Below are positions 27,964-35,467 of a DNA stretch of 64,000 bases, piece after piece. Both the position numbers and the translations under genes were made by a program. How positions within the stretch are numbered: position 1 is the first letter of the stretch; each line of letters starts with the position of its first letter. This DNA comes from JAIXWP01 sp041391745 (GTDB lineage Bacteria; Bacteroidota; Bacteroidia; Flavobacteriales_D; Sanyastnellaceae). The stretch is taken from assembly GCA_041391745.1 (NCBI GenBank), contig JAWKNK010000017.1, positions 1-64,000 of the forward strand. Reading direction: 5' to 3'. The notes under the pieces were generated by a model. It had not been told where the DNA came from. It ran no database searches and saw only the letters and a program-made list of their open reading frames with translations.

Positions 27964-28386
27964 ATGACTATTGAAGACAGACAACAAGAGATCATTTCTG
28001 AATTCGCGATGTTCGACGATTGGATGCAGAAGTATGAATACATCATCGAATTAGGAAAAGATTTACCTCTCATTTCTGAAGAAAATAAAAAAGACGATTT
28101 ATTGATTAGAGGATGTCAATCAAAAGTTTGGTTGCATGCAGAAAATAAATCGGACGGTACCATTCATTTCACAGGCGATAGCGATGCCATCATCACTAAA
28201 GGAATGGTTTCATTAATGATCCGAGTAATGGATGGAATGCCTGCAAAAGCAATTGCTGAGGCAGATTTACATTTTATAAACGACATCGGTCTCACCAGCC
28301 ACCTTTCCCCAACAAGGAGCAACGGTTTGGCATCGATGGTGAAGCAAATGAAAATATACGGTGCCATCTACGCAGAGCATGCATAG
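27964..28386 (+). CDS. sufE: Cysteine desulfuration protein SufE
   Basis: 140 residues. Contains the SufE core: WMQKYEYIIELGKDLPLI, LIRGCQSKVWLHAE with the sulfur-accepting Cys, and the helical MPAKAIAEADLHFINDIGL region. Accepts persulfide from SufS and raises its activity. Sixth gene of the operon, 12 bases after sufS. Confidence 0.95.
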   Translation: MTIEDRQQEIISEFAMFDDWMQKYEYIIELGKDLPLISEENKKDDLLIRGCQSKVWLHAENKSDGTIHFTGDSDAIITKGMVSLMIRVMDGMPAKAIAEADLHFINDIGLTSHLSPTRSNGLASMVKQMKIYGAIYAEHA

Positions 28387-28430
28387 CATCTGACTTCAGC
28401 GAGATAGCGCATTGACTTTTGACAAAGAAC

Positions 28431-28739
28431 ATGAAAGCAGAAATGCAAAATAAAGTAATCGAAGTACTCAAGACCATTTATGATCCTGAGATACCTGTCG
28501 ACATCTATGAGTTAGGACTGGTGTATATGATTGATGTAAACGACGAAAACTTCGTTACCATTACCATGACACTCACCTCCCCTTCTTGTCCTGTAGCCGA
28601 AACACTCCCACCGGAAGTAGAACAAAAAGTAGCCACCATACCAACTGTTACAGGAGCAAAAGTGGAAATTACCTGGGATCCACCATGGGACAAAAGCATG
28701 ATGAGCCAAGAGGCCATGCTCGAACTCGGATTCCTGTAA
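28431..28739 (+). CDS. DUF59/MIP18 family SUF-associated protein
   Basis: 102 residues from ATG 28431; a TTG four codons earlier is possible. The MIP18 signature is visible: LKTIYDPEIPVDIYELGLVY and TMTLTSPSCPVAETLPPEV with the conserved Cys. This family works in Fe-S cluster maturation or transfer and is commonly the last SUF gene in Bacteroidota. Its position after sufE agrees. It corresponds to the SufT-like protein of other annotations, though true SufT is longer. Confidence 0.9.
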   Translation: MKAEMQNKVIEVLKTIYDPEIPVDIYELGLVYMIDVNDENFVTITMTLTSPSCPVAETLPPEVEQKVATIPTVTGAKVEITWDPPWDKSMMSQEAMLELGFL

Positions 28740-28753
28740 TTTAAAAAGTCTTT

Positions 28754-29887
28754 ATGAAAAAAGTTGCCATACTCGGTTCTACCGGCTCCATCGGAACGCA
28801 AGCTTTAGATGTAATCAAAAACCAAACTGAATCTTTCAGCGTGGAAGTGCTCACTGCTCATAGCAATGCAGACTTGTTGATTGCACAAGCTCTTGAGTTT
28901 AAACCAAACGCTGTAGTCATTGGCGACGAATCAAAATATCAAATTGTAAAAGATGCCCTCTGGAATGCTGATATTAAAGTTTATGCAGGAGCAGAGGCAC
29001 TAGAGCAAATTGTAGAATCAGGTGAAATTGATATTGTTCTAACTGCATTGGTTGGAGCAGCAGGGCTTCGACCTACAATCAAAGCCATTGAGTCAGGAAA
29101 ACACATCGCACTCGCCAATAAGGAAACATTGGTGGTAGCTGGCGACATCGTTACAAAACTTGCAAAAGAAAAAGCTGTAAATATCTATCCTGTCGATAGC
29201 GAACACAGCGCCATTTTTCAATGTCTTGCGGGAGAATGGCACAATCCTATTGAAAAAATCATCTTGACCGCTAGCGGAGGTCCTTTCAGAGGTAAGACTC
29301 AAGAAGAACTGAAGCACGTTACAAAGGCGCAAGCACTTAAACATCCCAATTGGGATATGGGTGCGAAAATCACTATTGATAGTGCCAGCCTAATGAATAA
29401 AGGTCTTGAGGTAATTGAAGCCAAATGGCTTTTCAACTTGAATCCAAATCAGATAGAAGTTATCGTTCATCCGCAAAGTATCATTCATAGCATTGTACAG
29501 TTTGAGGATGGAAGTATGAAAGCACAGATGGGATTGCCCGATATGAAACTTCCTATTCAATATGCTTTGGGTTATCCAAATCGATTGAAATCCGACTTTC
29601 CTCGTTTCGACTTTTTAAAGTATCCAAATCTAACGTTTGAGCAACCAGATCGTGCCACCTTCAGATGCTTGAGCCTTGCATTTGAAGCGATGCACCAAGG
29701 GGGCAACATGCCTTGTGTGATGAACGCTGCAAACGAAATCGCCGTGGCAAAATTTCTAAAAGATGAAATCGGGTTCCTAGAAATTGCGGATGTTGTTGGC
29801 GAAACCATGCAAAAAATTCCATTTATCGCACAACCTACTCTAGACGATTACATCGCATCCGATAAAGAAGCTAGAATTATCGCTTAA
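28754..29887 (+). CDS. dxr: 1-deoxy-D-xylulose-5-phosphate reductoisomerase
   Basis: 377 residues. NADPH-binding start VAILGSTGSIGTQALDVI, then IALANKETLVVAG, VDSEHSAIFQCL, TASGGPFRGK, HPNWDMGAKITIDSASLMNK (metal and substrate binding) and HPQSIIHSIVQFEDGSMKAQMG. Makes methylerythritol phosphate, the committed step of the MEP isoprenoid pathway. It follows the SUF genes by 14 bases and may be co-transcribed; later MEP enzymes (IspG, IspH) are Fe-S proteins, a possible logic for the linkage. The C-terminus is slightly shorter than many homologues. Confidence 0.96.
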   Translation: MKKVAILGSTGSIGTQALDVIKNQTESFSVEVLTAHSNADLLIAQALEFKPNAVVIGDESKYQIVKDALWNADIKVYAGAEALEQIVESGEIDIVLTALVGAAGLRPTIKAIESGKHIALANKETLVVAGDIVTKLAKEKAVNIYPVDSEHSAIFQCLAGEWHNPIEKIILTASGGPFRGKTQEELKHVTKAQALKHPNWDMGAKITIDSASLMNKGLEVIEAKWLFNLNPNQIEVIVHPQSIIHSIVQFEDGSMKAQMGLPDMKLPIQYALGYPNRLKSDFPRFDFLKYPNLTFEQPDRATFRCLSLAFEAMHQGGNMPCVMNAANEIAVAKFLKDEIGFLEIADVVGETMQKIPFIAQPTLDDYIASDKEARIIA

Positions 29888-29943
29888 TATTTCCTTTTCG
29901 TGTTTTTCTTTATCTTTCGAAAACTATTTCGAAACCGAACACT

Positions 29944-30285
29944 ATGGAACAAAACGACGAAAACAGAGCGTACTCTATTGCCGCTAATATGCTCGTGAAT
30001 ATGGATAAGACTTCCTACGAAACAAAGCAAGTACTTTTAGCAGAAGGATTTGAAGACAAACAAATCGATCAAATCATAGAAAACATCAACGACGAAATAG
30101 AAGCTGCTACACGCAAGCAAGGCCGCAAGGATATGATCATTGGCGGATTGTGGTGTGTTGGCGGACTAGCAGTCACCATCGCCACCTATTCTGCATCCAG
30201 CGGCGGCGGAAAATTCATAGTTGCATGGGGAGCAATCATCTTCGGAGCCATTAAATTCTTCCGCGGATTATCGAAGGTTGTATAA
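29944..30285 (+). CDS. Small two-helix membrane protein
   Basis: 113 residues. The N-terminal half is acidic and helical (TSYETKQVLLAEGFEDKQIDQIIENI, a UBA-like arrangement). The C-terminal half has two transmembrane segments separated by SASSGGG: MIIGGLWCVGGLAVTIATY and FIVAWGAIIFGAIKFF. Similar small proteins are common in Bacteroidota, but I know of no assigned function. Two TTTCGAAA octamers at 29915-29922 and 29927-29934 lie directly upstream and could be a regulator site. Confidence 0.75.
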   Translation: MEQNDENRAYSIAANMLVNMDKTSYETKQVLLAEGFEDKQIDQIIENINDEIEAATRKQGRKDMIIGGLWCVGGLAVTIATYSASSGGGKFIVAWGAIIFGAIKFFRGLSKVV

Positions 30286-30297
30286 GCTAATAGCTCA

Positions 30298-30320
30298 TAG
30301 TTCAGGGTTCCTAGTTCAGG
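30298..30320 (+). repeat. Low-complexity intergenic repeat (TAGTTCAGG twice)
   Basis: TAGTTCAGG occurs at 30298-30306 and 30312-30320, separated by GTTCC. The stretch GGTTCCTAGTTCAG (30306-30319) reappears inverted at 30998-31011 with 12 of 14 bases matching, so the copies flank the DUF2306 gene. Confidence 0.6.
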
Positions 30321-30344
30321 ACTTAAAATTTATAATATTTAATT

Positions 30345-30950
30345 TTGAAAATAAGTCAAAAAATATTCTGGTTATTCATTGCAGTCATAAGCCTTTACTA
30401 CCTCTATAGAGGAGTTACGTTTAGATTTTTTACTGATGGCAACCTTAATCAAAAAGCCTTCTGGTATATTCTACATCTCTTTACCGCAATCTTTCCTTTA
30501 GTTCTAGGTCCTTTCCAGTTTATACCCACTATCAGAAAAAAGTATCCTGCTTTCCATAAGCGCATAGGAAAAATATACTTGGTAGGATCATTACTTGGAA
30601 GTTTGAGTGCACTTTATCTCGGCATGACAATTGACTTAGAAGGTTCTATACTCTCAATAACCCTATTGGCAATTACTTGGCTTTTTATGGTAGTCGCTGC
30701 ATGGATTACAGCCCGTCGCAAAAACTTTAAATCGCATCGACTATTTGCAATAAGAACGTATGTTCTTGCCCTTGTTTTTATTTTTCTGAGATTGTTAGGA
30801 GACCTGCCTCAAGAAAAGCTATTCTTCTATATTAAATCCCCGGAAATAAGGGATGCAACTTTGGAATGGGCAAGTTGGATAATTCCACTGCTTATACTAG
30901 AGCTTATGATAACTTGGCTACCTCAAATTAGAAATAGAACATTATTTTAA
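30345..30950 (+). CDS. DUF2306-type integral membrane protein
   Basis: 201 residues with a TTG start (no ATG near the conserved N-terminus), which is a weak point. Six or so hydrophobic helices; the stretch FQFIPTIRKKYPAFHKRIGKIYLVGSLLG matches the DUF2306 pattern, where a His-Arg-x-x-Gly-x-x-Tyr segment follows a FQF helix. Role unknown. A TAATTTTG box (30340-30347) overlaps the start, so either the start is later or this box is chance. Flanked by inverted copies of a short repeat. Confidence 0.7.
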   Translation: MKISQKIFWLFIAVISLYYLYRGVTFRFFTDGNLNQKAFWYILHLFTAIFPLVLGPFQFIPTIRKKYPAFHKRIGKIYLVGSLLGSLSALYLGMTIDLEGSILSITLLAITWLFMVVAAWITARRKNFKSHRLFAIRTYVLALVFIFLRLLGDLPQEKLFFYIKSPEIRDATLEWASWIIPLLILELMITWLPQIRNRTLF

Positions 30951-30997
30951 TATCAGATACTTTTTTTCAAGAAAACAGAATATTCGAACAAAGAACA

Positions 30998-31011
30998 TTG
31001 AACCAGGAACC
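30998..31011 (-). repeat. Inverted copy of the GGTTCCTRGTTCA repeat
   Basis: Reads GGTTCCTGGTTCAA on the minus strand, 12 of 14 identical with 30306-30319. About 680 bases separate the two copies, which enclose the DUF2306 gene. Confidence 0.5.
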
Positions 31012-31018
31012 AAACACC

Positions 31019-31384
31019 ATGACCACCACACCAGAACACGATGCTAAAATTGCAAAAATGACCTTTGCTTCTGTCTATCCACATTATGTAACTAAGGTTC
31101 AGAAAAAAGATAGAACTGTAGAGGAATTGCACGAAGTCATAGAATGGCTGACGGGATATGATGAAAAGAAAATCAACGAGCATATAGCTTTAAAAAGCAC
31201 ATTCGAAGAGTTCTTTAAATCAGCTAAATTAAATCCCAATGCTTCACTCATTACAGGTGTAATTTGTGGTTACCGCATCGAAGATATTTCTACTCCACTC
31301 ACCCAACAAGTGCGCTATCTCGACAAACTCGTAGATGAACTTTATAAGGGTAAAAAGATGGAAAAAATCCTAAGAAACGCATGA
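31019..31384 (+). CDS. DUF2200 domain-containing protein
   Basis: 121 residues from ATG 31019 (MTTTPEHDAKIAKMTFASVYPHY); an in-frame TTG at 30998 falls in a repeat and is unlikely. The whole length matches DUF2200: VIEWLTGYDEKKINEHI, LNPNASLITGVICGYRIEDI and TQQVRYLDKLVDELYKGKKM. Small cytoplasmic protein of unknown function, seen in scattered bacteria. Its stop overlaps the ATG of the next gene (ATGA). Confidence 0.88.
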   Translation: MTTTPEHDAKIAKMTFASVYPHYVTKVQKKDRTVEELHEVIEWLTGYDEKKINEHIALKSTFEEFFKSAKLNPNASLITGVICGYRIEDISTPLTQQVRYLDKLVDELYKGKKMEKILRNA

Positions 31385-31881
31385 CAAAAATTTATGCATC
31401 CATTATCGCTGTTGCTATTTTAAGTAGTTGCAAAATCACTCCTAAAAAGCATTCAGAAAATGAAACAGAAATCGCTGTTAATGACACGATCGTATTGGAC
31501 ACCATCACCCCCATGATCACGGGTATAGGAGGGATATTTTTCTATTCCGAAAATCCTGAAGAAATGAAGGATTGGTATAAGAACAATCTCGGACTAAAAT
31601 TAAATGATTGGGGAGGTGCAAGCTTCGATTCAAGAAGCATCAACAATCCGAATAAAATGGCAGAGATGCAATGGTCTCTCTTCAATAAACAAAGCGATTA
31701 CTTCGCTCCATCGAAGAAAGAATTCATGATCAATTATACCGTACAAAACATTGAAGGTCTTGTTGTTCAAATTCAAAAAAACGGAGGGACACTTCTAGAC
31801 AGCATTCAATCGTATGACTACGGAAAATTTGTTCATTTGATGGACAACGAGGGAAACAAGATAGAACTTTGGGAGCCGTAA
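31381..31881 (+). CDS. VOC (glyoxalase-like) domain lipoprotein
   Basis: 166 residues. A lipoprotein signal peptide ends in the lipobox ILSSC (Cys at about residue 17). After a linker the VOC fold starts at ITGIGGIFFYSENPEEMKDWYKNNLGLKL, with VQNIEGLVVQIQKNGGTLLDS and a final FVHLMDNEGNKIELWEP, which supplies the usual Glu metal ligand. Most VOC proteins of this bleomycin-resistance/dioxygenase type are cytoplasmic, so a periplasmic or surface lipoprotein form is unusual. Substrate unknown. Coupled to the DUF2200 gene by a 4-base overlap. Confidence 0.82.
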   Translation: MTKIYASIIAVAILSSCKITPKKHSENETEIAVNDTIVLDTITPMITGIGGIFFYSENPEEMKDWYKNNLGLKLNDWGGASFDSRSINNPNKMAEMQWSLFNKQSDYFAPSKKEFMINYTVQNIEGLVVQIQKNGGTLLDSIQSYDYGKFVHLMDNEGNKIELWEP

Positions 31882-31928
31882 AATTGAATATTGAGAAAAA
31901 CGTATATTAGCTATCTAAATAAAAAACT

Positions 31929-32462
31929 ATGACTATCAACAACCTTTTTACTATACTCATTAGAACATTTTCCTTGTATTGGATAATTATGGAATTTATC
32001 TCCTTAATTACATACATTCCCTACATTATAGTTAATGAAAACATACAACGAGAATTGCTATATACGACTACTTCGTACATTATAATCATTCCGCTGCTTT
32101 TGATATTGATAGCATTTGCACCGAAAATAGTAGCCCTGCTTAAACTCGATTCTGGAATAGGTTCGTTTAACATTGAACTTAAACAATTGAATAATGACAT
32201 TGTGGCAAAATTCTGCATTTTCATTATTGGTTTTTTAATCATGTTCAACACTTTTACTGATCTTCTGAAAAACACCTATGATTTTATCACCGTCAGGTTG
32301 GACAACAACACATTCGATCCAAATCCCATACAGTCTTATGATTTGATATTTCAACTCGTGCAATTCGGACTTGGCTACCTCATCATTGTTCAACACGAAC
32401 GAATTATCAAACTTCTTTTTTCTCAAGAAAATCCTGAAGAACAAAAATCGGTGGATGCATAG
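31929..32462 (+). CDS. Hypothetical four-helix membrane protein
   Basis: 177 residues. Hydrophobic segments at about 10-35, 48-68, 92-114 and 132-150, with charged loops and an acidic C-terminus (SQENPEEQKSVDA). I do not recognise a family. Its last 8 bases overlap the start of a Crp/Fnr-type regulator, so the two are probably co-expressed and may work together. Confidence 0.65.
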   Translation: MTINNLFTILIRTFSLYWIIMEFISLITYIPYIIVNENIQRELLYTTTSYIIIIPLLLILIAFAPKIVALLKLDSGIGSFNIELKQLNNDIVAKFCIFIIGFLIMFNTFTDLLKNTYDFITVRLDNNTFDPNPIQSYDLIFQLVQFGLGYLIIVQHERIIKLLFSQENPEEQKSVDA

Positions 32463-33027
32463 TAAACTATTAAAACACTTTTCAAAATTTGAAGATCTAA
32501 CTCCGGAGGAGATTGATGCAATCGATGCAACAATGGATGAGAAAAGTTTTAAAAAAAACACCATTCTCGTTGAAGCCGGAAAAAAGAATTTCGATGTCTT
32601 TTTTGTTCTTGAAGGTATTGTTCGGCAATACATTTTTGTAGATGGTGAAGAAAAAACAACAGCATTTTATTCTTCAGGGGAATGGGTAGTGGCATCCAAC
32701 AACCTGAATCCCGACCAGCCTGCCGCACATTTTATTGAGTGTGCTACACCTTGCACAGTTGCTGTAGGCAACAGCACCAAAGGAGAAGAACTCTACAACA
32801 AATACCCAAAGCTTGCCAATATTTCTAGAAAAGTAATGGAGTCCATTTTCATTGCCCAACAGGAACGACTCACACAATTTCTTTCCAGTGAACCTAAGGA
32901 TCGCTACTTACATCTTTTAAAAAACAATTCCGAGCTGTTTCAAAATATACCTCAGTACCAAATAGCAAGTTATATTGGTGTTACTCCTGAATCATTGAGC
33001 AGAATTCGCAAACGCATTGAACTCTAG
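32455..33027 (+). CDS. Crp/Fnr family transcriptional regulator
   Basis: 190 residues from ATG 32455 (MHSKLLKHFSKFEDLTPEE); upstream in-frame starts lie deep inside the preceding gene. A cyclic-nucleotide-binding-like domain (TILVEAGKKNFDVFFVLEGIVRQYI, ...TAFYSSGEWVVA) is followed by a linker helix and an HTH at the C-terminus (IPQYQIASYIGVTPESLSRIRKRI). No Cys cluster, so not an Fnr-type oxygen sensor; the cAMP-binding phosphate cassette is not evident either. This group is common in Bacteroidota, often beside membrane proteins it may regulate. It overlaps the convergent DUF4386 gene by 36 bases. Confidence 0.88.
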   Translation: MHSKLLKHFSKFEDLTPEEIDAIDATMDEKSFKKNTILVEAGKKNFDVFFVLEGIVRQYIFVDGEEKTTAFYSSGEWVVASNNLNPDQPAAHFIECATPCTVAVGNSTKGEELYNKYPKLANISRKVMESIFIAQQERLTQFLSSEPKDRYLHLLKNNSELFQNIPQYQIASYIGVTPESLSRIRKRIEL

Positions 33028-33681
33028 AAATGCTCTTTCCTTTACTCCTTTTATCATCAACCAAAACACCATCATTATTTCTCCCAACCAGGTTGCTTCG
33101 CTCACCACTATTTTTAATTCGGGAAAAAGCAGAAACAGAATAAAATCTGCTAGATACCCTGCACATGTAATCAATAGAAAGTATCCAATCACTTTTGGAA
33201 TATAGGTGGACCTAATTACCAAATAGCCCATAGGCAACAACCACAACCCAAAAAACACTCCTGCGAACTGTATTCCATATTCATGCAATTTTATAAATAA
33301 TCCAATAAGAGATTGTTGTTGCTCTACGTCAAAATAATCCGGGTGATTAATTACGATTAAAATCCCTGCATTATTCAATTCATTGAGTATAGTGATTGGA
33401 GCAACAATAAATGTACAAAGCGCAATAATTCTAGCTGGAAGAGCGCTAACAGGTCGCAATACCTTTGAAATATAGTATCCAGTAGCAGCGGTAACTAAAG
33501 CGCAAACAATAGCGCTTAAAATTCCTAAGCGAAACAAATCTTGATGTTCCAAGATATTCGATGTGGTACCGGCCAAGTCACCCTCTACGAAAAGAGTCTT
33601 TGGTACATATACAATACCTAGAATGCCTAGTGGAATTTGAAGGAAGTAAAGAATTCCTGCGATGCGTGCTGTCTTTTTCAT
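32992..33681 (-). CDS. DUF4386 domain-containing membrane protein
   Basis: 229 residues with about six transmembrane helices. The start MKKTARIAGILYFLQIPLGILGIVYVP and the central LHEYGIQFAGVFFGLWLLPMGYLVIRS are typical for DUF4386, whose function is unknown. DUF4386 genes are often found beside small regulators; here the neighbour is a Crp/Fnr-type gene pointing at it, with 36 bases of coding overlap at the 3' ends. Confidence 0.85.
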   Translation of the reverse strand: MKKTARIAGILYFLQIPLGILGIVYVPKTLFVEGDLAGTTSNILEHQDLFRLGILSAIVCALVTAATGYYISKVLRPVSALPARIIALCTFIVAPITILNELNNAGILIVINHPDYFDVEQQQSLIGLFIKLHEYGIQFAGVFFGLWLLPMGYLVIRSTYIPKVIGYFLLITCAGYLADFILFLLFPELKIVVSEATWLGEIMMVFWLMIKGVKERAFLEFNAFANSAQ

Positions 33682-33762
33682 TTTGCTTTGTTTTTATTAC
33701 TCCGCAAAACTCCAAACTTGAGCTACATCATTTCATTGACTTTGGGTAAGAAATGAGAAGGT

Positions 33763-33779
33763 GGGCTATTTATTAGCCC
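33763..33779. terminator. Hairpin at the clc stop codon
   Basis: GGGCTA (33763-33768) and TAGCCC (33774-33779) pair around a five-base loop, with flanking GAGAA and TTCTC able to extend the stem imperfectly. It spans the clc stop codon. No strong U-run. Confidence 0.35.
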
Positions 33780-35146
33780 TTTCTCACTTGATCTAAGTAT
33801 TGATCTTTCAATCGATCGTAAATAGATTTTCTATCTATTAAAGTAGCTGCAGCACCTGCAAGCATGCCGGCAAGCATTAAGTGAAATATCACATTATGTC
33901 TGTCAGTCATCTCCAACACAAGAATGGCCGATGTAAATGGCGAGCGAGTTACACCCGTTAAAAAAGCCACCATTCCTGCCAAAATAAGCATATTGGTATT
34001 GCTGGCACTCAACTCCAGCCATTGCGCCATCACACTACCCACAGAAGCTCCCACCGACAGTGATGGAGCGAATATGCCTCCAGATGCTCCAGTAGAAAAT
34101 GAAAAGAGCTGTCCAAATCCGCGAACAATTGGTGTGTACCATTCTACATTTTTATCGTCGGAGAAAAGCGTACTTGTCATCACTTCTTTACCCGATCCAA
34201 TAGCGTCTTCACCAAGAAAATATCCGAAGCTTGCAACAATAAGTGCAAAAGAAATTACATAAAAAACGCGATTACCCTTCTTAACCGACTTCATAAAAGC
34301 CAGCATCTGTAAAATAGCTCTACCCATATATGCACCGCCCATTCCAGCAATGACCCCCACTAGAATGATTCCTACAAAAACAAATGCAGTAAGATTTTGA
34401 AGATTTGGATATCCCAAATAAAGATAGGGGCCTGCTAAACCTTGAGCTGTTAAACCTGCTATGATTACAGCGGTAAACAATGCGGTACGGAAATAACTGA
34501 TGTGGGTTTTAGCTAATTCTTCTACTGCAAATACAATTCCCCCTAATGGAGTATTGAAAGCCGCTGCCAGTCCTGATGCGGCTCCAGCAACAATCACGTT
34601 CTTTCTAGAAATTTTCGGCCACCATGAAGGCAACATGTTGTTGATGCTTTCAAACACAGAACTCGCTATCTGAATCGTTGGCCCTTCTCTACCTATCACA
34701 CCTCCACCCATTACCATCAATGCACTTGATGCTATTTTAACTACAATGACTTTCAAACTCAGAAAACCTTTGATGAGGTGATTTTCCTTTGGATTGGCCA
34801 ATTCAATCGAAGCCATCACTTGTGGAATTCCACTGCCTCTGGAGTAGGGAGAATATTTGTTGACCAGCCACCAAGCAAAGACAAAACAGACTGGAGTAAC
34901 TACAAACAACAACCAACGTTGACCATGCAGGATGGATGAAGTAACATCTTCCGCCCAACCGAAAATCAACGAATACATGACGGCCACGAGACCTGTTAAA
35001 AAAGAAGCCACCCAAAACGGGATGGCTTGCAATATTTGATTTCGTACGTTTTCATTTTTTATGGAGAAAAAAATACGACGTAGGAGGTCTTTATTATTAG
35101 AATAAATTCTTCGTATCGATCGCTGTATTAAATTCTCCTCTGCCAT
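33773..35146 (-). CDS. ClC-type chloride channel/antiporter
   Basis: 457 residues from ATG 35146; the frame opens at a TTG inside the promoter box, so the ATG is preferred. About ten membrane helices with the three selectivity motifs: GSGIPQV, GGVIGREGPTIQIAS (the gating Glu of GREGP) and GASGGIFAPSLSVGA. No C-terminal CBS domains. The gating Glu is present, as in the bacterial Cl-/H+ exchangers, but the channel or exchanger class cannot be fixed. A perfect -7 box (TATCTTTG) lies 6 bases upstream of the ATG, so the mRNA is almost leaderless. Divergent from a small basic secreted protein. Confidence 0.93.
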   Translation of the reverse strand: MAEENLIQRSIRRIYSNNKDLLRRIFFSIKNENVRNQILQAIPFWVASFLTGLVAVMYSLIFGWAEDVTSSILHGQRWLLFVVTPVCFVFAWWLVNKYSPYSRGSGIPQVMASIELANPKENHLIKGFLSLKVIVVKIASSALMVMGGGVIGREGPTIQIASSVFESINNMLPSWWPKISRKNVIVAGAASGLAAAFNTPLGGIVFAVEELAKTHISYFRTALFTAVIIAGLTAQGLAGPYLYLGYPNLQNLTAFVFVGIILVGVIAGMGGAYMGRAILQMLAFMKSVKKGNRVFYVISFALIVASFGYFLGEDAIGSGKEVMTSTLFSDDKNVEWYTPIVRGFGQLFSFSTGASGGIFAPSLSVGASVGSVMAQWLELSASNTNMLILAGMVAFLTGVTRSPFTSAILVLEMTDRHNVIFHLMLAGMLAGAAATLIDRKSIYDRLKDQYLDQVRKG

Positions 35147-35152
35147 TGCGGG

Positions 35153-35160
35153 CAAAGATA
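35153..35160 (-). promoter_or_regulatory. -7 box (TATCTTTG) for clc
   Basis: Exact TAnnTTTG match on the minus strand ending 6 bases before the ATG at 35146. Confidence 0.5.
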
Positions 35161-35232
35161 CACATTACAAATTTACGTTCGGACTAAGCAATAATTCTGG
35201 CACTTCCACGTTGCAAATTAAAACCTAGCAAC

Positions 35233-35457
35233 ATGAAACGTATTCTGATCATTTTCGCCCTATTGAGTTTCTTTCTATCTGCAGTTCCTGCGAGCGCTCA
35301 AACACGCAAGGGCCATATGACTCAGAAAGAACGCGTTCAAATGAATAAAAAATCACAACGTTGGGCTAAGAAAAGAATGAAGGCCGCCAAAGGCGACCTT
35401 ACCAATGTAAAATGTACTACACGCCAATCTCGCAGATATGCGAGAAAGGCGCGATAG
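35233..35457 (+). CDS. Small, strongly basic secreted protein
   Basis: 74 residues. A clear signal peptide (MKRILIIFALLSFFLSAVPASAQ) leaves a mature chain of about 51 residues with around 20 Lys/Arg and few acidic residues, for example KKSQRWAKKRMKAAKG and TRQSRRYARKAR, plus a single Cys (VKCTT). No known domain. The charge suggests binding to nucleic acid, lipopolysaccharide or another polyanion, or antimicrobial action, but none is shown. It is alone on its strand between clc and the SoxB-like gene. Coding potential is supported by the signal peptide and codon use. Confidence 0.65.
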   Translation: MKRILIIFALLSFFLSAVPASAQTRKGHMTQKERVQMNKKSQRWAKKRMKAAKGDLTNVKCTTRQSRRYARKAR

Positions 35458-35467
35458 CACAAATTAA

